From Marinigracilibium pacificum (GTDB taxonomy: Bacteria; Bacteroidota; Bacteroidia; Cytophagales; Cyclobacteriaceae), in NCBI RefSeq assembly GCF_012926615.1, contig NZ_JABBNU010000005.1, forward strand, positions 124,001-188,000: a DNA stretch of 64,000 nt, written 5' to 3'. Positions 46,618-55,848 of the stretch are shown here, in pieces; within the stretch, counting starts at the first letter, position 1, and every line of letters begins with the position of its first letter. Made by a program: the position numbers and the translations under genes. The notes beneath the pieces are model-generated. The model had not been told where the DNA came from. It did no database searches and was given only the letters and a program-made list of their open reading frames with translations.

Positions 46618-47104
46618 TCTCCCAGTTAGTTCTTTCCGACTTACGCATAAAACGGCTGCAATAATAAGTATCAGATACTTAAAATTCCAACTAAAAGCCG
46701 GCATATTGTTTTGTTTAATTTGGACCCGATTGACTCTCTGATAGTTAGGTGCGAAATTAATTTAAAAGGGTGGAGCTTTTAAATTAACAAAAGGCAATCT
46801 TCATTATTTTCGGGACTATTAACTCTTAACTTACTATTAAAATTACATCTAAAAAAAGAATAAAGAAAGAGGAGTTTTTTAATTATTAGTTAACTACAAA
46901 TTAATATTTATAATCATGAAATATCACCCCTTAAATCCCGAATTGAGGATACTTAAAAATATACCTGTACTCAATATTAAAAACTACAGAATTATCAAGT
47001 TATCAACTTATTTTCATATTAATAGACCTGAAAATATTCTTTAAAAAATACAATTTTCAAAATCGCTTCAAATTATTATAATCATACTACAACAAAGAAT
47101 AATA
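46618..47104. other. Gene-poor region upstream of the sigma-like gene
   Basis: About 490 bases. On the plus strand a 42-codon frame (ATG 46916, stop 47042-47044) exists but has no clear ribosome-binding site or recognisable motif, and I do not call it. The rest is AT-rich and probably holds the promoter of the sigma-like gene on the minus strand and the 3' untranslated end of the AstE-like gene. Confidence 0.5.
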
Positions 47105-48307
47105 CTATTGATAAAACCTTTCGTTCTCATAATCTTTACTTCGAGATGCTTTTTCCCTATTTCTCATTAAGTATTTATTTTGACTTATAGATTTTGCCCG
47201 ATAGCCGAATAGATGAAAAAACTTCCTGGCAAAAAATCTGGCTATTTTTGTATTAACTTCCAAAACCCCATCTTCCTTATCAAACCATTTAACACCAGGC
47301 AATAATGGAAGCATACGATCTAATTTCATTTTTCGTATTCGAGCTGATAAATGAAGAAAAAAAGGATTTACCTCTCTAATCAAAAAAAAGCCATCCTCAC
47401 CTTGATTTTGATATAATGGCATAAATACACGTCCACTTTCCTTCGCCTTTATTTTAACTCCATTATACTTAGCTATGTAAGTGCCCTTTCGAATCTTTTG
47501 AAAGTTGACAAACCCTGGTTTCATTCGAAATTTTCCAATATCATCAATTTCAAAGCGATAAAAAATTTCAAAGATTTCATGAGAGTCATGCGATGTTTTA
47601 GCCAATCTATCATAGTACTTATAGTAGTCGATAGATTTCTTTCTAATACTTCCGGAGTAGACAAGACTTAATAAGATAAAAGCTTCATGGTTATCAATTG
47701 AAGAATGGTCATTGTGACTCCCTCCCTCAAAACCAAAAGCTACATATCCTAATTCATTAATATAACTTAATAATGGGCCATCAAGGTATTCTTCAATACC
47801 AAGAATCATGGGTATAGGAAATAAATTCGCAAATTTTCGATTTACCAAGCAATCATTCACTGTTAAAAAAGGATTTGTTTCACTTGATGTAGTATGTAAA
47901 TCAAAAAAGTAAAAAGGCCCTGACTCAGTTTTTAGAATATTTTGAATTTCATTAAACAACTCAACTTGCTCTCGTTCATCATCAACATAATTACCATTAA
48001 GTTTGGACTTTAAGCTATTCATTCTTTCATAGGTCCATAATCTATTTAAGTCGCTCTTTAGATATCTTTCTCCTAGTGATAGTGCCGATAGATTACCGCT
48101 TAACCCATAAACACTTCCCTTAAACTTAATTTTCTCTGATTCAATCATTGAGAACACCCTGTCTATAGCAAAAATCCCTGAAGGTTCATTTCCATGAATA
48201 CCAGCAGTAAAAATAATAGTAGGACCCTTTTCTCCGGAATAAAGCTTTCCAATTACTCTTCCCACATTAACACAATAACCGGTTATATCATCACACAATT
48301 CCACCAT
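47105..48307 (-). CDS. AstE/aspartoacylase-family zinc deacylase
   Basis: I start this at the ATG at 48307 (AAAGG a short distance upstream); a longer start at 48328 is possible. Either way it overlaps the end of the glutamate-cysteine-ligase-like gene, by 17 bases from 48307. The 400-residue product is a zinc carboxypeptidase-type deacylase: TAGIHGNEP with His38 and Glu41, and FFDLHTT with the next histidine, are the metal ligands of the succinylglutamate desuccinylase/aspartoacylase family. It removes an acyl group from an amino acid amide. The C-terminal 100 residues differ from AstE. The true substrate is unknown; co-translation with a ligase suggests an acyl- or gamma-glutamyl-type compound made and unmade by the pair. 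Confidence 0.85.
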   Translation of the reverse strand: MVELCDDITGYCVNVGRVIGKLYSGEKGPTIIFTAGIHGNEPSGIFAIDRVFSMIESEKIKFKGSVYGLSGNLSALSLGERYLKSDLNRLWTYERMNSLKSKLNGNYVDDEREQVELFNEIQNILKTESGPFYFFDLHTTSSETNPFLTVNDCLVNRKFANLFPIPMILGIEEYLDGPLLSYINELGYVAFGFEGGSHNDHSSIDNHEAFILLSLVYSGSIRKKSIDYYKYYDRLAKTSHDSHEIFEIFYRFEIDDIGKFRMKPGFVNFQKIRKGTYIAKYNGVKIKAKESGRVFMPLYQNQGEDGFFLIREVNPFFLHLSARIRKMKLDRMLPLLPGVKWFDKEDGVLEVNTKIARFFARKFFHLFGYRAKSISQNKYLMRNREKASRSKDYENERFYQ

Positions 48308-50174
48308 AATTGAGCCTTTTAATATCATTTAAAGTTATTATACCTACTAATTGTTGTTTTTCTACAACAGGTAAGCAGGTTAATTCCTGATTTTGAATAA
48401 TTGAAATCACATCTTTAATTGGAGTATGTATGTCCACAGTCATAAATTCATCACTCATAATATCTTGAACCTTAGTTGAGGATAAATCATCAGCAGTATT
48501 TTCTACATAATCAATAAATGATTGATTTAACACACCAATTAAATTTCCGCTTAAATCTTCTACAGGTAAATGATGAATATCATTCCATTCCATAATTTTT
48601 AGTGCAAACTCAGCCGGGTCATTTTCATTAACAGTAAATAACTGAGTAGACATAATATGGCCAGCATATTTTGATGATTCATGAATTGTAGGAATTGGCT
48701 TAGGTGTTTTCCAGTTATGTACAGGAATGTCCTTTTGTTGATTTTTATAAATAGACTTGGTTAATGCCATAAGAGCATCATCAACCTTTAAATTTTCTTT
48801 CAGATTTCGATAATTCTTGATCATCCATTGCGCTGCAGACCGACCAGACGTTCTTTGTTCGATAATTCCTAAGTATTTATCAATATCTCCTTTATCAATG
48901 TTCATCTTCTCAAGTCCGGAATATGCAATTGGAAGAAAATCATTGATAATTAATTGCCTTACTGATTTATAATCTCCTTCCCACCTCATTACAGATTCCT
49001 TCCCGGTACGTGCTGCTCTTATAAAATTGCTTTTCGCATCTCTGAAATCCATTTGGGAAAGCATATCATTATATTTTTCAGGTCTCCCCTTCATCAATCC
49101 AGCCCAAAAAGCAAAATTAGCTATCTCATCGACAATAGTAGGTCCAGCAGGTATATATCGATTTTCTATTCGCAAATGTGGCTTACCTCCACCAACTCCA
49201 TAACAAGGCCTGTTCCATGGATATATTGTACTATTATGAAGACTTAGAGCTTCCAGTTTGGGGATATCCTTTAGCTTATTATTCATTTTACCATAAATGT
49301 TCGCTTCCAGTTCCTTAGTTAGTAAAACCTTATATTTTGAAATATTCTTTTTAAAAATATCAGTAACAGTTCCCTGGGCCCATGAATCACCAAATGACAC
49401 TCTGGCATCTTGGTCTCTTAAAGCATAAGAACTACTTCTAGTATCTACACTTTGCATAAACAACGCTACCCTGGTTTCAAACCACAATTCTCTACCCAAA
49501 AGCAATGGGGAATTAGCACAAATCCCCAATACAGGTCCGGCAATAGCCTGAGACCAATTGTATGCAGATATAAAATCATCTGAAGAAATTTGCAGATGCA
49601 TCTGAAAACTGGTATTACATGCCTCAAACAACACCGAATCATGTATAAATGTCAATTCGTCAACCCCCATTATATGAAAGCTGAAATCAGTACCTCTAAT
49701 TGCTTTAACCACTTCATTTAACAGATAATACCGTGGAATCGGAGTCATATAGTCCATCTGTAGTTCTTTCCGGCTGATAGTTGGCAATATTCCTGTCAAT
49801 AATACCTTGCTCCCATTTTTCTTAGCTGCTTTACCTGCTTTTTTCAAATGGGATTTTAAATTATTTTCCAAAGTTGAAAAGCAGTTATTTTCAAATACTA
49901 AAGGATCAAGGTTTATTTCGAGATTGTACCTGGCTAACTCGGTAGTAAAATGGGAATCATTAATATCTTTAAGAACATCCAAAGAGTTGTTTGCGGGCTT
50001 CCATTGATCATTTATTAGACAAAACTCTTGCTCAGCACCAATTCTTACTACATCGTTTTCAAAACTATCCAGCATTATCAACTGATCTAACAATTCAATA
50101 TCCTCCAATAATCTCTTTATATATTGGGTTCTTAAATTTCCATCTGAAATTGATTTTACTGAGTGTTCCCCCAT
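48291..50174 (-). CDS. GCS2-family carboxylate-amine ligase fused to tandem CBS domains
   Basis: A 627-residue cytosolic protein. Residues about 40-430 form a glutamate-cysteine-ligase-type (GCS2/YbdK) ATP-dependent carboxylate-amine ligase: GAEQEFCL at 47-54 is the opening motif, and RIENRYIPAGPTIVDEIANFAFW is conserved in the core. Two CBS domains follow at about 505-625 (IMSTQLFTVNENDP and IMSDEFMTVDIHTP), a regulatory pair that usually binds adenosine nucleotides. The fusion implies energy-state control of the ligase. The gene overlaps the deacylase downstream. It may make gamma-glutamyl or other amide compounds; glutathione itself is not implied, since no gshB is nearby. Confidence 0.88.
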   Translation of the reverse strand: MGEHSVKSISDGNLRTQYIKRLLEDIELLDQLIMLDSFENDVVRIGAEQEFCLINDQWKPANNSLDVLKDINDSHFTTELARYNLEINLDPLVFENNCFSTLENNLKSHLKKAGKAAKKNGSKVLLTGILPTISRKELQMDYMTPIPRYYLLNEVVKAIRGTDFSFHIMGVDELTFIHDSVLFEACNTSFQMHLQISSDDFISAYNWSQAIAGPVLGICANSPLLLGRELWFETRVALFMQSVDTRSSSYALRDQDARVSFGDSWAQGTVTDIFKKNISKYKVLLTKELEANIYGKMNNKLKDIPKLEALSLHNSTIYPWNRPCYGVGGGKPHLRIENRYIPAGPTIVDEIANFAFWAGLMKGRPEKYNDMLSQMDFRDAKSNFIRAARTGKESVMRWEGDYKSVRQLIINDFLPIAYSGLEKMNIDKGDIDKYLGIIEQRTSGRSAAQWMIKNYRNLKENLKVDDALMALTKSIYKNQQKDIPVHNWKTPKPIPTIHESSKYAGHIMSTQLFTVNENDPAEFALKIMEWNDIHHLPVEDLSGNLIGVLNQSFIDYVENTADDLSSTKVQDIMSDEFMTVDIHTPIKDVISIIQNQELTCLPVVEKQQLVGIITLNDIKRLNYGGIV

Positions 50175-50312
50175 AGTTATGGCTGTTTTAATTCAATATT
50201 AATCTAGTAATCAACAGCTTATAAATATGAAACAATTATCAGTTGAGATTATGATTTTTGATTAAAGCTTTATTAACTTGGCCTGTGTTTATCAACATTC
50301 AACTTCTATCAA

Positions 50313-51212
50313 ATGGTTACCCGGACAATTCTATTTTTTATGTTTTTCGGTTTGCTAATGACAAAAGCAATCGGACAAAACTTTGAGTATGACTCTACTG
50401 AAGTTGTATACTTGATCACTAAAGATAATATTGGTTACTCTGGAAAAGTCACTGATCAGGACGACGAGTATGTATTCTTACAAACTGAAAAATATGGTGT
50501 TCTGAAAATTAACAAAAAAGAAATTAAAAGGATTGAAACTGCTAATGGCGAAATTTTTAAAGATGGACAAAACTGGCCAGACTATATACAAGCAACTAGG
50601 TATCTCATATCCGGAAACGGTATGACTCTAAAAAAAGGTCAAGGCTATTATGACAACATATTAATAAGTATTAATAATGCTGCATATGGAGTGACAGACA
50701 ACCTGACCCTGGGGATTGGTTTAGTTCCATTTTTCTTTTTAGAAGGCGATTTTCCTGTATGGATAAATGCAAAGTATGGAATAACCAACAGAAAAGACAA
50801 TGTTAATTTTTCACTTGGAATGTCAGGGTTAAGGTTAGGTTCAGGAGATAACTCATACTTTGGCATATTATATGGGGCAACAACATTTGGAGATAAAAAC
50901 TTAAATTTCACTGTAGGTCTTGGTTTACCATTCGAAAAGGAATATGGATTTGCGAACTATCCCTATGGCACTTTAAGTGGAGCTGTTAGGGTATCAAAGT
51001 CTACTTTTCTTATGATGGAAAGCTATTTTCTAGGACTAAATTTCGTTGATGACAGAGATATTAGTGATGTTGCTTTATTTACAATAGGAGGAAAATCCGG
51101 ATCGAAACATATTAGTTTCAATTATGGACTACTGTTTATTGCAGACCTCGAAGATTCCTTCATTTTTGGAATACCTATCACCGGTATCACTGTTCCCTTT
51201 GGTAAAAAGTAG
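50313..51212 (+). CDS. Outer-membrane barrel-like protein with an N-terminal Sm-like module
   Basis: A 299-residue exported protein (signal peptide ending AIGQNF). Residues about 28-78 (VYLITKDNIGYSGKVTDQDDEYVFLQTEKYGVLKINKKEIKRI) look like an LSm/Sm-like small barrel, as often found before outer-membrane proteins in Bacteroidota. The rest is a run of membrane-type strands (LTLGIGLVPFFFLEG, VNFSLGMSGLRLG, NFTVGLGLPFEKEY, HISFNYGLLFIAD). It is divergent from the ligase operon. No known function. Confidence 0.75.
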   Translation: MVTRTILFFMFFGLLMTKAIGQNFEYDSTEVVYLITKDNIGYSGKVTDQDDEYVFLQTEKYGVLKINKKEIKRIETANGEIFKDGQNWPDYIQATRYLISGNGMTLKKGQGYYDNILISINNAAYGVTDNLTLGIGLVPFFFLEGDFPVWINAKYGITNRKDNVNFSLGMSGLRLGSGDNSYFGILYGATTFGDKNLNFTVGLGLPFEKEYGFANYPYGTLSGAVRVSKSTFLMMESYFLGLNFVDDRDISDVALFTIGGKSGSKHISFNYGLLFIADLEDSFIFGIPITGITVPFGKK

Positions 51213-51274
51213 AATATAGTTTCATTTGGGTGAATTTTTGGGTAAATTTAATTACCACAAAACATTTTAATGCA

Positions 51275-51838
51275 ATGACCCATTCTAATTACAAATGGGT
51301 ATTGTTGTCGATACTTCTGCTTTTTAACCTGTCGATATCGTATTCTCAGAATAATGCCAACATTACCCCAATTCAGAAAGCTCCTGAATTCACCTTAAAT
51401 GATCTATCAGGTAATGAAATTTCAATGAGTGATTATTCAGGGCAGTTTGTTGTTATACACATAGCTACTACATGGTGCCCTTTTTGTAATGCAGAAGCAC
51501 CTTACCTTGAAAAGCTTTCTCAGGAATATGCATCTAAAAATGTAAAGGTATTTATAATTGATGTGAAAGAGCCTTTGGATCTTGTAAAGATGAAACTTCA
51601 AGATAAGTTTAATTTTTCATTTCCAATTTTACTCGATTCTGATGGTAAAGTTGCTGCTTCATTTGCTCCTGATGTTGTATTACCAGATTTAGCAAGAGAT
51701 GAAGTAATGCTTGCATCAAACCTTATAATTGATCCTAATGGCCAAATTCAGTTTATGTCGTTATTAGATTCAAAAAATTTCGATGCTAAACTGATTGCAT
51801 TACAAAAAAGGTTGGATGAGCTATTACAAGAGAATTAG
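51275..51838 (+). CDS. TlpA/ResA-like thioredoxin-fold protein
   Basis: I choose the ATG at 51275, which places a clean signal peptide at the N-terminus; the upstream ATG at 51230 adds 15 residues without purpose. The 187-residue product has an N-terminal anchor followed by a peroxiredoxin/TlpA-type thioredoxin domain: APEFTLNDLSG, then WCPFC at 67-71 (Cys68, Cys71) and the LILDPNG-like end (NLIIDPNGQIQFMS). It reduces or isomerises periplasmic disulfides. It overlaps the DsbD-alpha-like gene downstream by 23 bases. Confidence 0.88.
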   Translation: MTHSNYKWVLLSILLLFNLSISYSQNNANITPIQKAPEFTLNDLSGNEISMSDYSGQFVVIHIATTWCPFCNAEAPYLEKLSQEYASKNVKVFIIDVKEPLDLVKMKLQDKFNFSFPILLDSDGKVAASFAPDVVLPDLARDEVMLASNLIIDPNGQIQFMSLLDSKNFDAKLIALQKRLDELLQEN

Positions 51839-52268
51839 TATTATATTGATAATACTAACTCACTCACTATCTTTTAGTCAGGATACTGACTGGGTAACCT
51901 TTAATGGATATAAAACTAACTCAGATCACAAACCTGATACTATCTACCTTGAATTTCAGATTGAACAAGGCTATCATATCCAATCTAACGACCCTGGTGA
52001 TGATATGGTGATTCCAACTAAAATAAAACTTGATTCAATTGATGGTTTAATATTTGGTGAACCAGTTTTCCCCGGTTCAAAAACTTTTTATATAAGTGAA
52101 ATAAAAACTAAGGTATTTGAGGATGTGTTCGAAGTGAAAATTCCACTTATATATAAAAACAGACCCAAATCATATTTCATCAAAGGCACATTGTTCTATC
52201 AGCCCTGTGATAATAAAAAGTGTTATTTTCCCAGAGAACTTAGTTTTTCTGTTTATTTGAATAATTAA
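51816..52268 (+). CDS. Stand-alone DsbD N-terminal (alpha) domain protein
   Basis: I choose the ATG at 51816, which gives a signal peptide MSYYKRISIILIILTHSLSF; an earlier ATG at 51795 also exists. The 150-residue product resembles the DsbD alpha domain: immunoglobulin-like strands, GYHIQSNDPGDD, and YQPCDNKKCYFP, where Cys131 and Cys136 form the redox pair. The membrane and thioredoxin parts of DsbD are missing. It overlaps the TlpA gene by 23 bases and overlaps the end of the RidA gene, which is on the opposite strand, by 4 bases. It probably passes electrons from an unlinked DsbD/CcdA to TlpA. Confidence 0.85.
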   Translation: MSYYKRISIILIILTHSLSFSQDTDWVTFNGYKTNSDHKPDTIYLEFQIEQGYHIQSNDPGDDMVIPTKIKLDSIDGLIFGEPVFPGSKTFYISEIKTKVFEDVFEVKIPLIYKNRPKSYFIKGTLFYQPCDNKKCYFPRELSFSVYLNN

Positions 52269-52846
52269 TCTCTAACTTCAACCACAACTTCTATCTCAAC
52301 AGCAATATTTGATGGTAATGATCCCATTCCTACTGCTGCACGAGCATGTTTCCCTCGTTCTCCAAATACTTCAACCATTAGATCACTAAAACCATTGATT
52401 ACCGATGGATGATCTTTAAAGTCGGGACCAGCATTAACCATTCCATGAACTTTAACAATCCTGACCACATTGTTAAGATTTCCAATTTCTGCCTTTATTG
52501 AAGCTAATTGCTGAATAGCAGTTAAACTGGCTGCTTCATAACCCTCTTCGATAGTTAAATCCGAACCTACTTTCCCTGTGATATATGTACCATCAGCTAG
52601 TTTTGGTCCTTTGCCAGCTAGAAATATTAGATTACCACTTCTAACAGCATTGACATAATTTGCAACAGGAGCACCAGCTTCAGGAATATTGATTCCTAAT
52701 TCGCTTATCTTTTTTTCTACATCATATGGATATAATGCTTGTTGAACCGCTGCAGAATCAGCTTCATTTGCTTTTTCTTTTGCATTTGGATTGCATGAAA
52801 CAAATCCTAGAATCAAAATACAAAATAGATATACATTTGATTTCAT
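52265..52846 (-). CDS. RidA-family lipoprotein
   Basis: A 193-residue protein whose C-terminal 140 residues are a RidA (YjgF/YER057c) domain: GAPVANYVNAVRSGNLIFLAGKGP, TIEEGYEAASLTAIQQLASIKAEIGNLNNVV, and KHARAAVGMGSLPSNIAVEIE. Arg169 corresponds to the catalytic arginine of imine deaminases (Arg105 of E. coli RidA). Unlike normal cytosolic RidA, it has a lipobox with Cys18 and a KEKANEAD linker, so it is anchored in the envelope. The domain order and conserved residues look intact. Its role outside the cytosol is unclear. Confidence 0.88.
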   Translation of the reverse strand: MKSNVYLFCILILGFVSCNPNAKEKANEADSAAVQQALYPYDVEKKISELGINIPEAGAPVANYVNAVRSGNLIFLAGKGPKLADGTYITGKVGSDLTIEEGYEAASLTAIQQLASIKAEIGNLNNVVRIVKVHGMVNAGPDFKDHPSVINGFSDLMVEVFGERGKHARAAVGMGSLPSNIAVEIEVVVEVRD

Positions 52847-52925
52847 ATTTTATTTAAGTATTAGCTTATAATATAATTTCGTTAATAAAAGTGAAATTCA
52901 AAAATTCCCTCTATCACATCCAAAA

Positions 52926-52953
52926 AAAAGCTGAAGAATATTCTTCAGCTTTT
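52926..52953 (-). terminator. Rho-independent terminator after korB
   Basis: A near-perfect palindrome (AAAAGCTGAAGAA at about 52926-52938 with 52941-52953), followed on the minus strand by a run of T (AAAAAAAA on the plus strand at 52922-52929). Confidence 0.88.
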
Positions 52954-52970
52954 AAATCAGTTAAACTAAT

Positions 52971-53999
52971 TTATTTAATCTCCCAAAAGTTTTTACCACT
53001 TAATAAGGTATCCAAATCAGCTTTCCTTTCAGCTTTAAACAGATCTATTTGATCTTGAAAAACTTGTTCATAGGTATTTCTCTGAGATTTATAAAAAACT
53101 CCAAATGGCCGTGGCAATTTTCCTCTTTCCTCTGAATAATCGAAAAACTCAGCCAGAATTGAAGCCTTTATCTTGTCATTCATATCATGTACCCAGCAGT
53201 CCTCTGCAGAATACTTATCCATGTCAACAATCACAGGCTTGAAACCATCGAGAATAACACCCTTGCTGTCATTATCAAATAACAATGGCTTACCATGTTC
53301 AAGGTACAGTGTGTTTTCATCCTTCATAGATTTATCAGTGAATGTTTCAAATGCACCATCGTTAAATACATTACAATTTTGATAAATCTCGATAAAAGAT
53401 GCCCCTTTATGGTCATGTGCTTCAGTAAGGATTTCACGCATATGGACCGGATTTCTATCGATAGTTCTTGCCACAAATGTCCCTTCACTACCTAAAGCCA
53501 GGGTTATAGGGTTAAAGGGCATATCCACAGAGCCAAATGGTGTTGACTTGGTTACCTGACCTTTTGGTGATGTTGGAGAATACTGACCTTTTGTTAAACC
53601 GTAAATCTGGTTATTAAATAGTACAATATTAACATTGAAGTTTCTCCTTAATAAATGAATGAAGTGGTTACCTCCAATAGATAAACTATCTCCATCACCC
53701 GTGATCATCCAGATATCCAAACTTGGATTCACTGCTTTCAGACCACTAACAATGGCTCCTGCCCTACCATGAATACTATGCATCCCATAGGTATTCATAT
53801 AATATGGAAAGCGTGACGAACATCCTATACCAGATATGAATACAATATCTTCTCTGGGAACATTTGTCGAAGGTAAAATTGTTTGAATCTGCTTTAAAAT
53901 AGAGTAATCCCCACAACCTGGACACCATCGCACATCTTGATCTGTAGCAAAATCTTTAGCAGTCAAACTATTGCCGTTTGAATTATTCTTGGTTAACAT
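52971..53999 (-). CDS. korB: 2-oxoacid:ferredoxin oxidoreductase, beta subunit
   Basis: A 342-residue subunit that binds thiamine diphosphate and an iron-sulfur cluster, and with KorA converts 2-oxoglutarate to succinyl-CoA using ferredoxin. Cluster ligands are visible: Cys26 and Cys29 (WCPGCG), Cys60 (GIGCSS) and Cys209 (YQNCNVF). The TPP-binding motif runs from GDGDSLSIGG (101-110) to NN at 129-130. The 342-residue length and alpha-beta layout match the KorAB class. It overlaps korA by 17 bases, so they are translated together. Whether 2-oxoglutarate or pyruvate is preferred is inferred from the fused alpha/gamma subunit, which is typical of Bacteroidota KorAB. Confidence 0.93.
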   Translation of the reverse strand: MLTKNNSNGNSLTAKDFATDQDVRWCPGCGDYSILKQIQTILPSTNVPREDIVFISGIGCSSRFPYYMNTYGMHSIHGRAGAIVSGLKAVNPSLDIWMITGDGDSLSIGGNHFIHLLRRNFNVNIVLFNNQIYGLTKGQYSPTSPKGQVTKSTPFGSVDMPFNPITLALGSEGTFVARTIDRNPVHMREILTEAHDHKGASFIEIYQNCNVFNDGAFETFTDKSMKDENTLYLEHGKPLLFDNDSKGVILDGFKPVIVDMDKYSAEDCWVHDMNDKIKASILAEFFDYSEERGKLPRPFGVFYKSQRNTYEQVFQDQIDLFKAERKADLDTLLSGKNFWEIK

Positions 54000-55848
54000 G
54001 TTGTGAGTGTTTTATGATTTGTTCTTTGATTTCATCGATAGTAAAAGGGATGCCTTTTACCTTGCTAATAGTTTTTGCATCAATCAGAAATTGATCTCTA
54101 ATCAATTTAGAAAGCTGACCACGATTCATTTCCGGTATAAGTACCTTTTTAAACGACTTTAATAACTTCCCTAAATTAGATGGGAATGGAAATAAATATC
54201 GCAAATGAATGTGTGCCACTGAAAGGCCTTCATCAATTAACTCTTTGGTTGCAGTTTCAATCGCTCCATAAGTTGAACCCCATCCTAAAACCAGAATATC
54301 AGCTCCCTCTTCTCCCCTGTTTACTTCTTGTAGGGGTATTAACTCACCAATTTTATTAACTTTCTCTGCCCTGATTCCAACCATTTTTTCATGATTATTA
54401 CCATCATAGGAAACATTTCCGGTGAGGTCTTCTTTTTCAAGCCCTCCAACTCTATGAGTATATCCTTTCATTCCGGGAATAACCCAAGGTCTTACCAAGT
54501 TTTTATCTCTTGAATAAGGCAAATATTGTTCATCGATAAATTCATCTCCTTTAGGTTTGTGAATTTTAAATTCCCCCAAATCTGCTGAAGTTGGGAAGCT
54601 CCAAGGTTCTGATCCATTTGCAATATATCCGTCTGATAAAATCAATACTGGAGTCATATGCTCAACTGCAATCCTGCAGGCTTCATAGGCTGTGTCAAAA
54701 CAGTCTTTTGGAGACGATGCTGCCAACACAGGGATTGGTGCTTCACCATTCCGACCATAAACGGCTTGTAGCAGATCTGCTTGTTCAGTTTTTGTCGGTA
54801 AACCGGTAGATGGCCCTCCTCTTTGGACATTAACAATGATCATTGGTATTTCTAATATCACTGCTAATCCTAATGCTTCGCCTTTTAGAGCAATGCCCGG
54901 GCCCGAAGATCCTGTAACTGCTAATGCTCCACCAAATGATGCCCCAATCGCAGCACAAGCAGCTGCTATTTCATCTTCGGCCTGATATGTCTTTACTCCG
55001 AAATTTTTATGCCTGCTTAACTCATGGAGAATGTCTGAGGCAGGTGTTATTGGGTAACTGGCATAGAAAAGGTCAAGATTATTTTTGTGTGCTGCCGAAA
55101 TTAATGCAAGAGCCAAAGCTCTGTTGCCATTAATATTCCTGTACTTTCCTTTGGGTAAGGAGGCTGCTTTAACTCGAAATCTGGTCTTGAATGTTTCATT
55201 CGTATCTCCAAAATGATAGCCTGTTTTCAAAGCATTAATATTTGCTTCGGCTATTTCTGGTTTTGAAGAAAATTTTTCTCGAATAAATTTAATTGTATTG
55301 TCAGGGGTCTGGCTAAACATCCAGTATACATACCCCAATACAAACATGTTTTTACATCTGTCGACTTCTTTCACACCCAGCCCCAATTCTTTCAAGGCTT
55401 CACGTGTAAGTTTAGTAATATCAATTGCATGCAGCTGATAATTATCGAGTGAGTGATCTATCAATGGATTTTCACCATCGATATATTTAGCGAGCTTAAG
55501 GTTTTTGGAATCAAACCCGGAAGTATTAGCTATTATAATACCTCCCTGTTTCAAGTTCTTCAAATTAATTTTGAGTGCTGCAGCATTCATCACCACAAGT
55601 ACATCAAACTTATCCCCAGGTGTAAACACTTCAACACTTCCAAATTTGAGTTGAAATCCTGAAACTCCAGCTAATGTTCCAATTGGAGCCCTTATTTCAG
55701 CCGGAAAGTTTGGAAAGGTGCTTATATCATTACCAAATAATTCTACAGTTTCAGTAAACTGGCCCCCGGTAAGCTGAATTCCATCACCTGAATCTCCTGC
55801 AAAGTGAATAACCACTTCATCACGTGATTCGTCTATAGGTTCTTTCAT
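53983..55848 (-). CDS. korA: 2-oxoacid:ferredoxin oxidoreductase, alpha subunit (gamma domain fused at N-terminus)
   Basis: A 621-residue subunit. The N-terminal 190 residues are the gamma domain (HFAGDSGDGIQLTGGQF, FPAEIRAPIGT), and from about 220 the alpha part begins: YASYPITPASDILHEL is the substrate/TPP motif, AEDEIAAACAAIGASFGGALAVTGSSGPGIALKGEALGL follows, and then the C-terminal transketolase-like part. With korB it forms the oxygen-tolerant or TCA-type 2-oxoglutarate:ferredoxin oxidoreductase of Bacteroidota. No ferredoxin gene is adjacent. It overlaps korB by 17 bases. Confidence 0.93.
   Translation of the reverse strand: MKEPIDESRDEVVIHFAGDSGDGIQLTGGQFTETVELFGNDISTFPNFPAEIRAPIGTLAGVSGFQLKFGSVEVFTPGDKFDVLVVMNAAALKINLKNLKQGGIIIANTSGFDSKNLKLAKYIDGENPLIDHSLDNYQLHAIDITKLTREALKELGLGVKEVDRCKNMFVLGYVYWMFSQTPDNTIKFIREKFSSKPEIAEANINALKTGYHFGDTNETFKTRFRVKAASLPKGKYRNINGNRALALALISAAHKNNLDLFYASYPITPASDILHELSRHKNFGVKTYQAEDEIAAACAAIGASFGGALAVTGSSGPGIALKGEALGLAVILEIPMIIVNVQRGGPSTGLPTKTEQADLLQAVYGRNGEAPIPVLAASSPKDCFDTAYEACRIAVEHMTPVLILSDGYIANGSEPWSFPTSADLGEFKIHKPKGDEFIDEQYLPYSRDKNLVRPWVIPGMKGYTHRVGGLEKEDLTGNVSYDGNNHEKMVGIRAEKVNKIGELIPLQEVNRGEEGADILVLGWGSTYGAIETATKELIDEGLSVAHIHLRYLFPFPSNLGKLLKSFKKVLIPEMNRGQLSKLIRDQFLIDAKTISKVKGIPFTIDEIKEQIIKHSQHVNQE

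Noticed and set aside
46618-46704. Upstream ATG for the sigma-like gene adding 29 residues
   Set aside because: The added stretch is hydrophobic and breaks the sigma region 2 pattern; Met at 46617 is the natural start.
46916-47044. 42-codon ORF on the plus strand between the sigma-like and AstE-like genes
   Set aside because: No ribosome-binding site, no recognisable motif, and typical AT-rich chance composition; more likely intergenic.
48308-48328. Alternative start of the deacylase gene at 48328
   Set aside because: The later start has a better ribosome-binding site and the shorter overlap with the ligase gene; the longer form is possible but less likely.
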